Shown piece after piece: positions 1-7,186 of a DNA stretch of 8,720 bases; within the stretch, counting starts at the first letter, position 1, and every line of letters begins with the position of its first letter. This stretch comes from Nitriliruptoraceae bacterium (lineage in GTDB: Bacteria; Actinomycetota; Nitriliruptoria; Nitriliruptorales; Nitriliruptoraceae). The notes beneath the pieces were generated by a model. It was not told where the DNA came from and did not search any database. It saw only the letters and a program-made list of their open reading frames with translations. The stretch spans positions 1-8,720 of the forward strand of contig PWEU01000286.1 in NCBI GenBank assembly GCA_003554005.1, given 5' to 3'. The position numbers and the translations under genes are program-made.

Positions 1-3000
1 GCGTTCTTCAGGTCGTGGATCAGCTGCTTGAGATCCTCGATCGAGTAGATGTCGTGGTGGGGCGGCGGGCTGATCAGCCCCACCCCCGGGGTGGAGTAGC
101 GGGTCTTGGCGATCCACGGCCAGACCTTCTGCCCGGGGAGTTGTCCACCCTCGCCGGGCTTGGCGCCCTGGGCCATCTTGATCTGGATGTCGTCGGCGTT
201 GGTCAGGTACTCCGAGGTGACCCCGAAGCGGCCGGAGGCGACCTGCTTGATGGCAGAGCGGCGAAGGTCCCCGTTGCCATCGGGGACGTACCGCTCGGCG
301 TCCTCGCCCCCCTCGCCGGTGTTGGACTTGGCGCCGAGGCGGTTCATGGCGATCGCCAAGGTCTCGTGCGCCTCTGCGGAGATCGAGCCGTAGGACATCG
401 CCCCGGTCGAGAAGCGGCGCACGATCTCGCTGGTCGGCTCGACCTCCTCGATCGGGACCGGTGGCCGCTGATCGGTCGCGAACCGGAACATCCCGCGCAG
501 GGTCATCAGCCGCTCGGACTGGTCGTCCACCAGCGAGGTGTACTCCTTGAAGATCTCGTACTGCTTGCTGCGCGTGCCGTGCTGGAGCTTGAACACCGTC
601 TCCGGGTTGAACAGGTGGTGCTCGCCCTCGCGACGCCACTGGTACTCGCCGCCGGCCCACAGGTCGCGGTGCGCGGCCTCCTCCGGGCGGTCGAGGTGGG
701 CGAAGCGGTGCCGCTCGGCGACCTCGCGCGCGATCGCCTCGAGCCCGATGCCGCCGAGCTTGGTGGTGGTGCCGGTGAAGTAGCGGTCCACGAGGTCCGG
801 TGCGAGACCGATCGCCTCGAAGACCTGCGCGCCGGTGTAGGAGGCCACCGTCGAGATGCCCATCTTGGACATGATCTTGATCACGCCCTTGGCGCAGGCC
901 GTGCGGTAGTTGCGGCGTGCTTCCTCCCGCGTGAGCCCGGCGAGCATGCCCTGGTCGACGAGGTCGTCGATCGTCTCGAACGCCATGTAGGGATTGATGG
1001 CCGCCGCTCCGAACCCGATCAGCAGCGCCATGTGGTGGACCTCGCGGGCGTCGCCGGACTCCACGACGAGACCGACCTGGGTCCGGGTCCGTTCCCGGAT
1101 GAGGTGGTGGTGGACGGCGCCGGTGAGCAGCAGCGAGGGGATCGGGGCGAGCTCGGCGTTGGAGTAGCGGTCGGAGAGCACGATGATCTTCGCGCCGTCG
1201 GCGATGGCGGCACTGACGGCCGCATGCACCTCGTCCAGCGCCCGTTCGAGGCCCTCGGCACCCTCGGCGACGGGGTAGAGCCCGTCGATCGCGAACGGCT
1301 GAAAGCCGGGCGCATCGCCGTCCTCGTTCACGTACAGGATCTTGGCCAGCTCCTCGTTGGAGAGGATCGGCCGGGGGAGCACGATCTGCCGGCAGGACCC
1401 CGGCCCCGGGGCGAGCAGGTTGCCCTCCGGGCCGATCGTGCCCGCCATCGCGGTGACCAGCTCCTCGCGGATCGCGTCCAGCGGGGGGTTGGTCACCTGG
1501 GCGAAGAGCTGGGCGAAGTAGTCGAACAGCAGCCGCGGGCGCTCGGAGAGCACCGCGATCGGGGTGTCGGTGCCCATCGAACCGATCGGCTCAGCGCCGA
1601 TGCGCGCCATGGGAGCGAGGATGATCTTCAGCTCCTCGGTGGTGTAGCCGAAGGTCCGCTGGCGTCGGACGACCGAGGCGTGCCGAGGGGTCAGCAGTGC
1701 GCGATCGGGGAGATCGTCGAGGTGGAGCAGCCCGTCCTCGAGCCATCGGCCGTAGGGCTCGGCCGCGGCGAGCTCGGCCTTCAACTCCTCGTCGGCCACG
1801 ATGCGGCCCTGCTCGGTGTCGACCAGGAACATCCGGCCGGGCTGCAGGCGGCCCCTGGTGACGACCGTCGCCGGGTCGATGTCGAGCACGCCGACCTCAC
1901 TGGCCATCACCACCAGGCCGTCCTCGGTGACCCAGTACCTCGACGGCCGCAGCCCGTTGCGGTCGAGGACCGCACCGATCACCGTGCCGTCGGTGAAGGC
2001 GATCGAGGCCGGGCCGTCCCACGGCTCCATCAGGGCCGCGTGGAAGGCATAGAAGTCGCGTCGCTCATCGGCCATGGAGGCGTGGTTCTCCCACGCCTCG
2101 GGGATCATCATCAACACGGCGTGGGGCAGGCTCCGCCCACCGAGGTGGAGGAGTTCCAGGCACTCATCGAAGCTGGCCGTGTCGCTGGCATCGTCGGTCA
2201 TGATCGGCAACGCTCGGGACAGCCGCTCGCCGAAGAGTCCGCTGGCGAACATCCCCTCGCGTGCCCGCATCCAGTTGCGGTTGCCCATCACGGTGTTGAT
2301 CTCGCCGTTGTGGGCGACGACCCGGTAGGGGTGCGCCAGCGGCCACGATGGGAAGGTGTTGGTCGAGAAGCGCGAGTGCACCAGCGCCAGCGCGCTCGTC
2401 AGCCGCTCGTCGCCGAGATCGAGGAAGAAGTCGCCGAGCTGCAGGCTCGTCAGCATCCCCTTGTACACCAGCGTGCGGCCCGACAGGCTGGGGAAGTAGA
2501 CGTCGAGGCCGGTATCGGCCGCACTGGAACCGTGGCTGCGGCCGACCTCGTGCTCGATGCGCTTGCGCACGATGAAGGCGCGACGTTCGAGTTCGAGACC
2601 CGACAGGGGCGGCTGGCCCGTGGCAGCGGCGATGAACAGGTGCCGGAAGGTCGGCTCGACATCGCGGGCCATCGAGCCGATCGCCAGGTTGTCCACCGGG
2701 GTGTCCCGCCACCCGACGACGCGCAGGTCCTCCTCGACGACGATCCGCTCGATCGCGGTGGCGGCGCGGGCGGCAGCGGCCGGCTCGCGGGGCAGGAAGG
2801 CCAGGCCGACGGCGTAGGTCCCGGCGGGCGGCAGCTCGAAGTCGCACCCCGCCCGGAAGAAGGCGTCCGGGACCTGCAGCAGGATCCCGGCGCCGTCGCC
2901 GACGTTGTCCTCCGCCCCGGTCGCGCCACGGTGATCGAGGTTGCGCAGCGCGGACAGCCCCTTGACCACCATCCCGTGGCTGGCGCGTCCCTCGAGGTCG

Positions 3001-3104
3001 ACGACGAAGGCGACCCCGCACGCGTCGTGTTCGAAGCGCGGGTCGTACAGTCCCGAGGGGGGAGCGGTCTGGTGCGCGGACGCGGGCAGAGCTGGCACGG
3101 ACAT
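1..3104 (-). CDS. gltB: Glutamate synthase large (alpha) subunit, 3'-truncated by window edge
   Basis: Makes glutamate from glutamine and 2-oxoglutarate (GOGAT) with reducing power from a small subunit, in the cytoplasm. The reverse strand is open from an ATG at 3104 to the window edge, giving 1034 codons of a protein usually near 1500 residues. The first 28 residues look like the propeptide that is removed to expose catalytic Cys29 (context HDACGV), the nucleophile of the class II glutaminase domain. The AHNGEIN motif of that domain lies at about 264-270. A central domain follows, and from about residue 840 the FMN-binding synthase domain begins, with SYGSIS near 904, AKSNTGEGGED near 925 and GVGLISPPPHHDIYS near the edge. 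The 3Fe-4S cysteines are expected just beyond the window. AGGGG five bases before the ATG supports this start. gltD is often the next gene downstream but would lie outside. Family assignment is very secure. Confidence 0.97.
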   Translation of the reverse strand, partial: MSVPALPASAHQTAPPSGLYDPRFEHDACGVAFVVDLEGRASHGMVVKGLSALRNLDHRGATGAEDNVGDGAGILLQVPDAFFRAGCDFELPPAGTYAVGLAFLPREPAAAARAATAIERIVVEEDLRVVGWRDTPVDNLAIGSMARDVEPTFRHLFIAAATGQPPLSGLELERRAFIVRKRIEHEVGRSHGSSAADTGLDVYFPSLSGRTLVYKGMLTSLQLGDFFLDLGDERLTSALALVHSRFSTNTFPSWPLAHPYRVVAHNGEINTVMGNRNWMRAREGMFASGLFGERLSRALPIMTDDASDTASFDECLELLHLGGRSLPHAVLMMIPEAWENHASMADERRDFYAFHAALMEPWDGPASIAFTDGTVIGAVLDRNGLRPSRYWVTEDGLVVMASEVGVLDIDPATVVTRGRLQPGRMFLVDTEQGRIVADEELKAELAAAEPYGRWLEDGLLHLDDLPDRALLTPRHASVVRRQRTFGYTTEELKIILAPMARIGAEPIGSMGTDTPIAVLSERPRLLFDYFAQLFAQVTNPPLDAIREELVTAMAGTIGPEGNLLAPGPGSCRQIVLPRPILSNEELAKILYVNEDGDAPGFQPFAIDGLYPVAEGAEGLERALDEVHAAVSAAIADGAKIIVLSDRYSNAELAPIPSLLLTGAVHHHLIRERTRTQVGLVVESGDAREVHHMALLIGFGAAAINPYMAFETIDDLVDQGMLAGLTREEARRNYRTACAKGVIKIMSKMGISTVASYTGAQVFEAIGLAPDLVDRYFTGTTTKLGGIGLEAIAREVAERHRFAHLDRPEEAAHRDLWAGGEYQWRREGEHHLFNPETVFKLQHGTRSKQYEIFKEYTSLVDDQSERLMTLRGMFRFATDQRPPVPIEEVEPTSEIVRRFSTGAMSYGSISAEAHETLAIAMNRLGAKSNTGEGGEDAERYVPDGNGDLRRSAIKQVASGRFGVTSEYLTNADDIQIKMAQGAKPGEGGQLPGQKVWPWIAKTRYSTPGVGLISPPPHHDIYSIEDLKQLIHDLKN

Positions 3105-3368
3105 GGACGCCCCTGAGGTCGACGGAGAACCGCGTGTTGCGCAGCTCACGTGCGGGGCGCCGTTGACCCACCTGAGCGGTCCGGAGCCTACTCGGCTGCG
3201 TCCCTGCTCGGCGAACCCGGACGGCCGGCGTGCAGCTCGCCGCGATCCGTGCCACGCCGTTGCGGCCACCTGCCGTGGGCCGTCGACACCGCGCCGCACG
3301 GCCGAGGCTCGCTCGGGACGTCGAACGGCGCTGCGGCCTGGTTCGCCATGGTCGGGGCGGGCCCCGGT

Positions 3369-3391
3369 CGACGGTGGGGTCGGTACCGTCG
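3369..3391. repeat. 7-bp perfect inverted repeat, possible operator or hairpin
   Basis: CGACGGT (3369-3375) and ACCGTCG (3385-3391) are perfect inverted copies separated by nine bases. The right arm overlaps the TACCGT -10 candidate of the thioredoxin-like gene, 43 bases before its GTG. A regulator site or a 5' leader hairpin are both possible; the repeat is seen, the role is inferred. Confidence 0.35.
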
Positions 3392-3421
3392 TGGCGTCCC
3401 GTCCGGTTCCGTGCCAGCTCT

Positions 3422-3426
3422 GAAGG
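3422..3426 (+). promoter_or_regulatory. Shine-Dalgarno site that decides the GTG start at 3434
   Basis: GAAGG ends seven bases before the GTG at 3434. The in-frame ATG at 3455 has no comparable purine-rich site in front of it, which favours the GTG as the start of the exported thioredoxin-like protein. Confidence 0.6.
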
Positions 3427-3433
3427 TCGCAGC

Positions 3434-3967
3434 GTGGACCAGCACCCCACAGCCATGCGCCCCCATCGGCGCCTGCTCGCTGCGGTCGTCACGATGCTCG
3501 CGTCCGTCCTGCTGCTGACGTTGCCGGCCGCGGCGGACGATCCCCCCACGCTGATGTACTTCGGGACCGAGACCTGCCCCTTCTGTCGCGCCATGCAGCC
3601 CTTCCTCGACGAGCTCGAGGCGGAGTACCCGGGGCTGGTGGGGGCCCGCTACGACGTCAGCGACCAGGGGCACGCCGAAATCTGGGAGCGGGAGATGGAG
3701 GCCAGGGGCGAGCGGGCGCAGGGCGTGCCGACGGCGATCCTCGACGACCAGGTGTGGGTGGGCTTCAACGAAGCCATCGGACAGGAGATCGAGGCAGCCG
3801 TCGCCGAGACCCCGGGGGTCGACGAGCCCTCCAACGCCGCCGCGGAGGTGCCGGATGCCGCATCGGGACCGCCACTGACCGCGATCGTGCTCGGGATCGT
3901 GGTCGTGCTGGCGGTGGCCGCGGCGATGTTCGCCCCACGGCGGACCGGCTCCGACCGCGCCAGCTGA
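3434..3967 (+). CDS. Exported, membrane-anchored thioredoxin-like (thiol-disulfide) protein
   Basis: A predicted 177-residue protein of the thioredoxin fold, probably acting on thiols or disulfides on the outer face of the membrane. From the GTG start, residues 9-13 are basic, 14-33 form a hydrophobic signal segment, and an AAA/DD boundary near residue 34 resembles a signal peptidase I site. The thioredoxin domain follows, with the active site C48-P-F-C51 and the cis-proline Pro99 in GVPTAI. An Ala/Pro/Glu-rich spacer leads to a C-terminal hydrophobic helix (about 145-167) and a short basic tail, so the mature domain would be tethered outside. The domain resembles the small thioredoxin modules found beside or fused to CcdA/DsbD-like membrane proteins, but no such partner is in the window. 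ATG at 3455 is an alternative start giving 170 residues. Fold and export are well supported; the substrate is unknown. Confidence 0.85.
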   Translation: MDQHPTAMRPHRRLLAAVVTMLASVLLLTLPAAADDPPTLMYFGTETCPFCRAMQPFLDELEAEYPGLVGARYDVSDQGHAEIWEREMEARGERAQGVPTAILDDQVWVGFNEAIGQEIEAAVAETPGVDEPSNAAAEVPDAASGPPLTAIVLGIVVVLAVAAAMFAPRRTGSDRAS

Positions 3968-3991
3968 CCGGCGCCTGGCGAGCGGGAGGAC

Positions 3992-4414
3992 TCAGCTCAC
4001 GTCGTCCTGCGGGCCGTTGCTGCGCCGGCGCGCCTTGCGCTCGGCCTCCTGCACGTGCCGACGGCCCTCCATCAGGGCCTCACGCACCTCACGCTCCTTC
4101 TCGACCGCGACCGAGTAGTAGGTGCGGTCGAAGGCTTCGCCCACCTCGAAGGTCCACATCCCGGGCAGGACGTTGCGGCCGAGCCAGGTCGCCGACAGCT
4201 CGTCGGCCAGCTCCTCGTGGCCAGCCGCGCGGAGTTGCTCCAGACCCTCACCGAGGGTGTCGTCGACCCAGCCGATGCGCTGGTGGAACTCGTACAGCGC
4301 GCCGCGCGCGCGTTCCAGCAGCTCGAAGGCCTCCCCGATCTTGCCGACCGCGTCGACGGTGGCGTCGTCCACGCCGGCGGGTCGCTGGTGCGCAGGGTCC
4401 GGTTGTTCGGCCAC
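3992..4414 (-). CDS. Conserved-looking hypothetical actinobacterial protein, 140 aa
   Basis: I know no function for this protein. It is soluble, with no signal peptide, membrane segment or cysteine, and looks mostly helical: an Ala/Glu/Arg-rich first helix (KIGEAFELLERARGALYEFH), a middle part with DDTLGEGLEQLRAAGHEELA and LGRNVLPGMWTFEVGEAFD, then a charged, basic C-terminal helix ending in KARRR. From memory, similar short proteins with a GRNVLPG.WTF core occur singly in many actinobacteria, so it is probably a real conserved family. The open frame continues upstream to 4516, but that part reads as arginine-rich shadow. I chose the GTG at 4414 because GGAG lies five bases before it. It converges with the thioredoxin-like gene (24 bases between stops) and diverges from the acyl-CoA ligase. 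Confidence 0.75.
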   Translation of the reverse strand: MAEQPDPAHQRPAGVDDATVDAVGKIGEAFELLERARGALYEFHQRIGWVDDTLGEGLEQLRAAGHEELADELSATWLGRNVLPGMWTFEVGEAFDRTYYSVAVEKEREVREALMEGRRHVQEAERKARRRSNGPQDDVS

Positions 4415-4419
4415 GGCAA

Positions 4420-4423
4420 CTCC
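4420..4423 (-). promoter_or_regulatory. Shine-Dalgarno site that decides the GTG start at 4414
   Basis: On the minus strand GGAG stands five bases before the GTG at 4414. It fixes the start of the hypothetical protein well inside the longer open frame, whose upstream part is low-complexity and arginine-rich. Confidence 0.6.
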
Positions 4424-4440
4424 ACTCGTCGCTGGTGCTC

Positions 4441-4468
4441 GCCTCGGGTACCTGAGTGCCTCCGAGGC
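4441..4468. repeat. 7-bp inverted repeat upstream of the hypothetical gene
   Basis: GCCTCGG (4441-4447) and CCGAGGC (4462-4468) are perfect inverted copies with a 14-base spacer, 27 to 54 bases before the GTG of the minus-strand hypothetical gene. It could be a leader hairpin or a protein-binding site. Only the repeat is seen directly. Confidence 0.35.
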
Positions 4469-4540
4469 AGCCACGGTGCGCACGCGGCACGACCGCCGCC
4501 ACCGTCGAACGGTCACTGCCTTACCACCGACCTTCGGGCG

Positions 4541-4568
4541 CTGAGACGCCGGATCCGGTGCCTAGGGT
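4541..4568 (+). promoter_or_regulatory. Candidate sigma70-type promoter for the acyl-CoA ligase
   Basis: CTGAGA (4541-4546, four of six matches to TTGACA) is followed after 16 bases by TAGGGT (4563-4568, TANNNT type). Transcription would start near 4575, leaving a leader of about 30 bases with GAGGA at 4594-4598. The spacer contains the palindrome CCGGATCCGG (4549-4558), a possible operator. Confidence 0.4.
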
Positions 4569-4603
4569 CCTCGACAACCGCTCCCCATCAGACGAGGACG
4601 CAG

Positions 4604-6388
4604 ATGCAGCGGGTGGCAGGCCCGACCCCGGAACCGGTCGACGCCCACGAGCACCTCACCACCTCGCTGTGGCAGCGCAGCGAGGACGGATCCGAGGTGC
4701 TCCGCTTCCACGACGGCGACCGCTGGGTCGCCATGAGCTGGTCCGAGCTCGCGGCCAGGGTCAGGGCGGTGGCGGCCGGCCTGATCGGCTCCGGTCTCCG
4801 ACCGGGCGACCCGGTCGGCATCATGAGCCCGACCCGTGCTGAGTGGACCATCGCCGACCTCGCGGTCCTGGCTGCGGCCGGTGTCACCGTGCCGATGTAC
4901 GAGACCGACTCCCCGCAGCGCTGCGCCTGGGTGCTCGGCAACACCGAGGCCCGACTGGTGCTGGCCGGCTCGAACGAGCTGGCGGAGCGGATCGCGGCGG
5001 CCCGGGACGAGGGGGGCCGACCGGAGGAGCTGCTGGTCCTCGACGAGGGTGCGCTGGACGAGCTGGCGGCGCGGGGCGATGACGATGCCCTGGCCGAGCT
5101 GGAGCGACGCCTGGATGAGCTCTCCGGCGACGCGGTCGCCTCCATCGTGCACACCTCTGGCACGACGGGCCGACCGAAGGGCTGCGTCCTGACCCACCAC
5201 AACCTGGTCTGGACGACCCGCCAGTCCCTGGCCGCGGTGGAGGCGGCTTTCGGAGGCGAGCGACCCTCCACCCTGCTCTTCCTGCCCCTGGCCCACGTGT
5301 TCGCGCGGATCATCCAGTTCGCCTGCCTCGAGCAAGGCGCCCTGCTCGGCTACGCACGTTCCCGCGAGCACCTCCCCGACGATCTGCAGGCGGTGCAGCC
5401 CCGCTTCCTGCTCGGAGTGCCCCGGGGGTTCGAGAAGATCCACGAGACCGCCAGCGAGCAGGCGTCGGGCCGCCTCGCCGGAAGGGTCTTCGAACTGGCC
5501 GAGGACGTCGCGCTCGAACTCGCGACCGAGGAGCCCGGACCGGTGACCCGGCTCAAGGCCCACCTCGCCGACCCGCTCGTCTACCGGCGGGTGCGGAACT
5601 CGCTCGGTGGCCAGGTCCGGTACGCACTGTCCGGTGGTGGGCCCATCAGCGACGAACTGGTGCACTTCCTCGGCGCGACGGGGCTGACACTGGTCCAGGG
5701 CTACGGCCTGACCGAGACGAGCGCGCCGGCCACGATCGACCGACCCGAAGACACCCGTGTGGGCACGGTGGGCCGGCCACTGCCGGGCGTCGAGATCGGC
5801 GTCGACGACCGGGGTGAGGTGCTGGTGCGCGGGCCCAACGTCTTCCAGGGCTACCACCGTGACCCGGACGCCACCGCAGAGGCCCTCGACGAGGAGGGCT
5901 GGCTCCACACCGGTGACCTCGGCGAACTGGACGCCGACGGCTACCTGCGCATCACCGGCCGCCTCAAGGAGGTCATCGTGACCGCCGGCGGCAAGAACGT
6001 CGCCCCCGAACCCCTGGAGGAAGAGCTCCGGGCTCACCCGCTCATCGCCGAGCCGCTCGTCATCGGGGACCGGCAGCCCTTCATCGCCGCGCTGATCACC
6101 CTCGACCCGGAGCGCGTGGAGAGCTTCGCCCGCGACCACGGGCCCCCGGCCGAGGAGCTACACGAGCACGAGCGGGTACGGGACGAGATCGCACAGGCCG
6201 TCGAGAAGGCGAACCAGCAGGTGTCGAAGGCCGAGTCGATCCGTGAGTTCCGGATCCTCGAACGCACCTTCCGCATCGAGGAGGACGAGCTCACCCCGAC
6301 CCGCAAGCCCCGTCGCGCGACGATCCTCGAGCACTTCTCCGACGCCGTCGACGCCATCTACGACGAGGATGCCGATCCTGGCGGTTGA
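4604..6388 (+). CDS. fadD: Long-chain fatty-acid-CoA ligase (AMP-forming), FadD15-like
   Basis: Activates a fatty acid with ATP and coenzyme A through an acyl-AMP intermediate, feeding beta-oxidation or lipid synthesis; cytosolic or loosely membrane-associated. The 594-residue length is usual for long-chain members of the ANL superfamily. Motifs are intact and in order: the ATP-binding loop VHTSGTTGRPKG at 182-193, YGLTET at 367-372, GDLGELD from Gly437, GRLKEVIVTAGGKNVAPE with Arg453 and Lys464, and near the C-terminus LTPTRKPRR with Lys568 in the place of the A10 catalytic lysine. The RLKE/GKNVAPEPLE and LTPT.K patterns point to the long-chain (FadD15/ACSL-like) group rather than acetyl-CoA synthetases. 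The ATG at 4604 has GAGGA five bases before it; upstream extension of the frame is not credible. Its exact chain-length preference, and the paralog number used in other species, cannot be read from sequence. Confidence 0.93.
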   Translation: MQRVAGPTPEPVDAHEHLTTSLWQRSEDGSEVLRFHDGDRWVAMSWSELAARVRAVAAGLIGSGLRPGDPVGIMSPTRAEWTIADLAVLAAAGVTVPMYETDSPQRCAWVLGNTEARLVLAGSNELAERIAAARDEGGRPEELLVLDEGALDELAARGDDDALAELERRLDELSGDAVASIVHTSGTTGRPKGCVLTHHNLVWTTRQSLAAVEAAFGGERPSTLLFLPLAHVFARIIQFACLEQGALLGYARSREHLPDDLQAVQPRFLLGVPRGFEKIHETASEQASGRLAGRVFELAEDVALELATEEPGPVTRLKAHLADPLVYRRVRNSLGGQVRYALSGGGPISDELVHFLGATGLTLVQGYGLTETSAPATIDRPEDTRVGTVGRPLPGVEIGVDDRGEVLVRGPNVFQGYHRDPDATAEALDEEGWLHTGDLGELDADGYLRITGRLKEVIVTAGGKNVAPEPLEEELRAHPLIAEPLVIGDRQPFIAALITLDPERVESFARDHGPPAEELHEHERVRDEIAQAVEKANQQVSKAESIREFRILERTFRIEEDELTPTRKPRRATILEHFSDAVDAIYDEDADPGG

Positions 6389-6391
6389 CGC

Positions 6392-6964
6392 TCAGCCCTG
6401 GTCGTCTTCTACGATCGGAGCGCCCCCTGGGGCGACGATGAACCCCTCCCCTGCCGCACCCTGCCCGGTCAGGTCACCGACGGCCTCGTCGCCGACGTGG
6501 TAGTACAGCGGCTGGTCGTTGTAGGTGACCTGATCGCCGCCGTCATCGCCGGCGATCGTGCCGACGAGGTCCTCCCTGACCTCGCCATCGACGCTGGGAA
6601 CACCGTCGGTCGAGAACACGGGCCAGGTCCGCAGGCACTCGTCGGTGCAGGTCCGTTCGCCCGGGAGGTCGAGGGTGAAGACGTACAGCGTGCGCCCGTC
6701 GCCGTCGACCAGGTGCTCACCGAGGGGCGAGGAGCGGGTCGTCATCGTGGCGTCGGACAGGTCCTCACCGTCGAAGACGTCGGGCTCGTCCAGCGGCTCG
6801 GCGCCCTCCGGGTCGGTCTCGTCCACGAAGGGGTCGTCTCCGGGGGTCGGTTCGATCGGGAACTCCTCCACCTCCTCGGGTTCCGGGGTGTCGACCAGCC
6901 CGCAGGCGGTGAGGAGCACCCCGGCGAGCAGGGCCGGCAGTGCGGGACGCAGCGATCGGAACAC
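6392..6964 (-). CDS. Acidic lipoprotein with secreted repeats (Lipoprotein_15 / PF03640 type)
   Basis: A 190-residue predicted lipoprotein on the outer face of the membrane. The start is a GTG (GAGG six bases upstream); a signal peptide ends in lipobox LLTAC with Cys21 as the lipidated residue. Residues about 24-70 form an extremely acidic, proline-rich linker (many Glu, Asp). The folded part carries two copies of the secreted-repeat motif of unknown function: GRTLYVFTLDLPGERTCTDECLRTWPVF near 90-117 and YNDQPLYYHVGD near 148-159, followed by GDLTGQG. The paired cysteines in CTDEC are typical of the first repeat. The family is common in actinobacteria, as single secreted lipoproteins without an agreed function. 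The gene ends three bases from the stop of the acyl-CoA ligase, tail to tail. Repeat family recognised from memory; a profile search was not possible. Confidence 0.88.
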   Translation of the reverse strand: MFRSLRPALPALLAGVLLTACGLVDTPEPEEVEEFPIEPTPGDDPFVDETDPEGAEPLDEPDVFDGEDLSDATMTTRSSPLGEHLVDGDGRTLYVFTLDLPGERTCTDECLRTWPVFSTDGVPSVDGEVREDLVGTIAGDDGGDQVTYNDQPLYYHVGDEAVGDLTGQGAAGEGFIVAPGGAPIVEDDQG

Positions 6965-7020
6965 GGCGTGCCTCGGATCGTGGACGGTCGGGCGAGCCGG
7001 GCCGCCGCCGGTCTCACGTA

Positions 7021-7048
7021 GCCGTGGCGACGAGGCCGTGGCGACGAG
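7021..7048. repeat. 14-bp perfect tandem duplication
   Basis: GCCGTGGCGACGAG occurs at 7021-7034 and again, directly abutting, at 7035-7048. It is 57 bases or more upstream of the lipoprotein start. It may be a simple replication-slippage duplication or paired regulator sites; nothing in the sequence separates the two. Confidence 0.6.
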
Positions 7049-7186
7049 CCCTTGTCATCATCTTGCCCGCACCAGGGAGTCGAGGCTCACGATCACCACG
7101 TCCGTTGGTCCAATACCTGTCCCTCGGGGCGCCCGCTGGCTGTCCTCATCGGTCGCGAGGTCCCCGGCAGCAGCCCGGGAAGCACG

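Larger units (their letters stand above)
3105..3433. other. Divergent intergenic region between gltB and the thioredoxin-like gene
   Basis: This 329-base gap separates two genes that start outward, so it should carry both promoters. Open frames crossing it are extensions of the flanking genes or GC-driven shadows; none has a convincing start of its own. For gltB, a TANNNT-type -10 candidate (TAGGCT on the minus strand, about 3184-3189) lies some 80 bases before the start, without a good -35. For the thioredoxin gene, TACCGT at 3384-3389 is a possible -10, also without a clear -35. A 7-bp inverted repeat at 3369-3391 overlaps this second candidate. No RNA gene was recognised. Confidence 0.6.
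4415..4603. other. Divergent intergenic region between hypothetical gene and acyl-CoA ligase
   Basis: These 189 bases should hold promoters for both flanking genes. They contain a plausible promoter for the ligase (4541-4568), a 10-bp palindrome within it, and a 7-bp inverted repeat close to the start of the hypothetical gene. No short gene or RNA was recognised. Confidence 0.6.

Noticed and set aside
15..3116. A plus-strand open frame of 1033 codons opposite gltB
   Set aside because: It mirrors the gltB reading frame base for base; its length comes from the scarcity of stop codons antisense to GC-rich codons. Its composition (Arg, Gly, Asp, His, Val repeats) matches no family, whereas the minus strand reads as a textbook GltB.
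2164..3594. A 476-codon minus-strand frame overlapping gltB and the intergenic region
   Set aside because: It is out of frame with gltB, rich in Arg/Pro and has no recognisable domain or ribosome binding site.
3968..3991. Possible terminator between the thioredoxin-like and hypothetical genes
   Set aside because: No stem of useful length could be found in these 24 bases.
4562..6139. A 525-codon minus-strand frame opposite the acyl-CoA ligase
   Set aside because: The plus strand has all ligase motifs intact in order; the opposite frame is a codon-bias shadow.
6421..6434. Hairpin CGCCC/GGGCG as a terminator for the acyl-CoA ligase
   Set aside because: Only five base pairs with a tight loop, no U-tract, and it encodes the APGGAP part of the lipoprotein; too weak to annotate.
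7105..7113. TTGGTCCAA palindrome as an operator
   Set aside because: Too short, not near a recognisable promoter; kept only as a remark in the intergenic entry.
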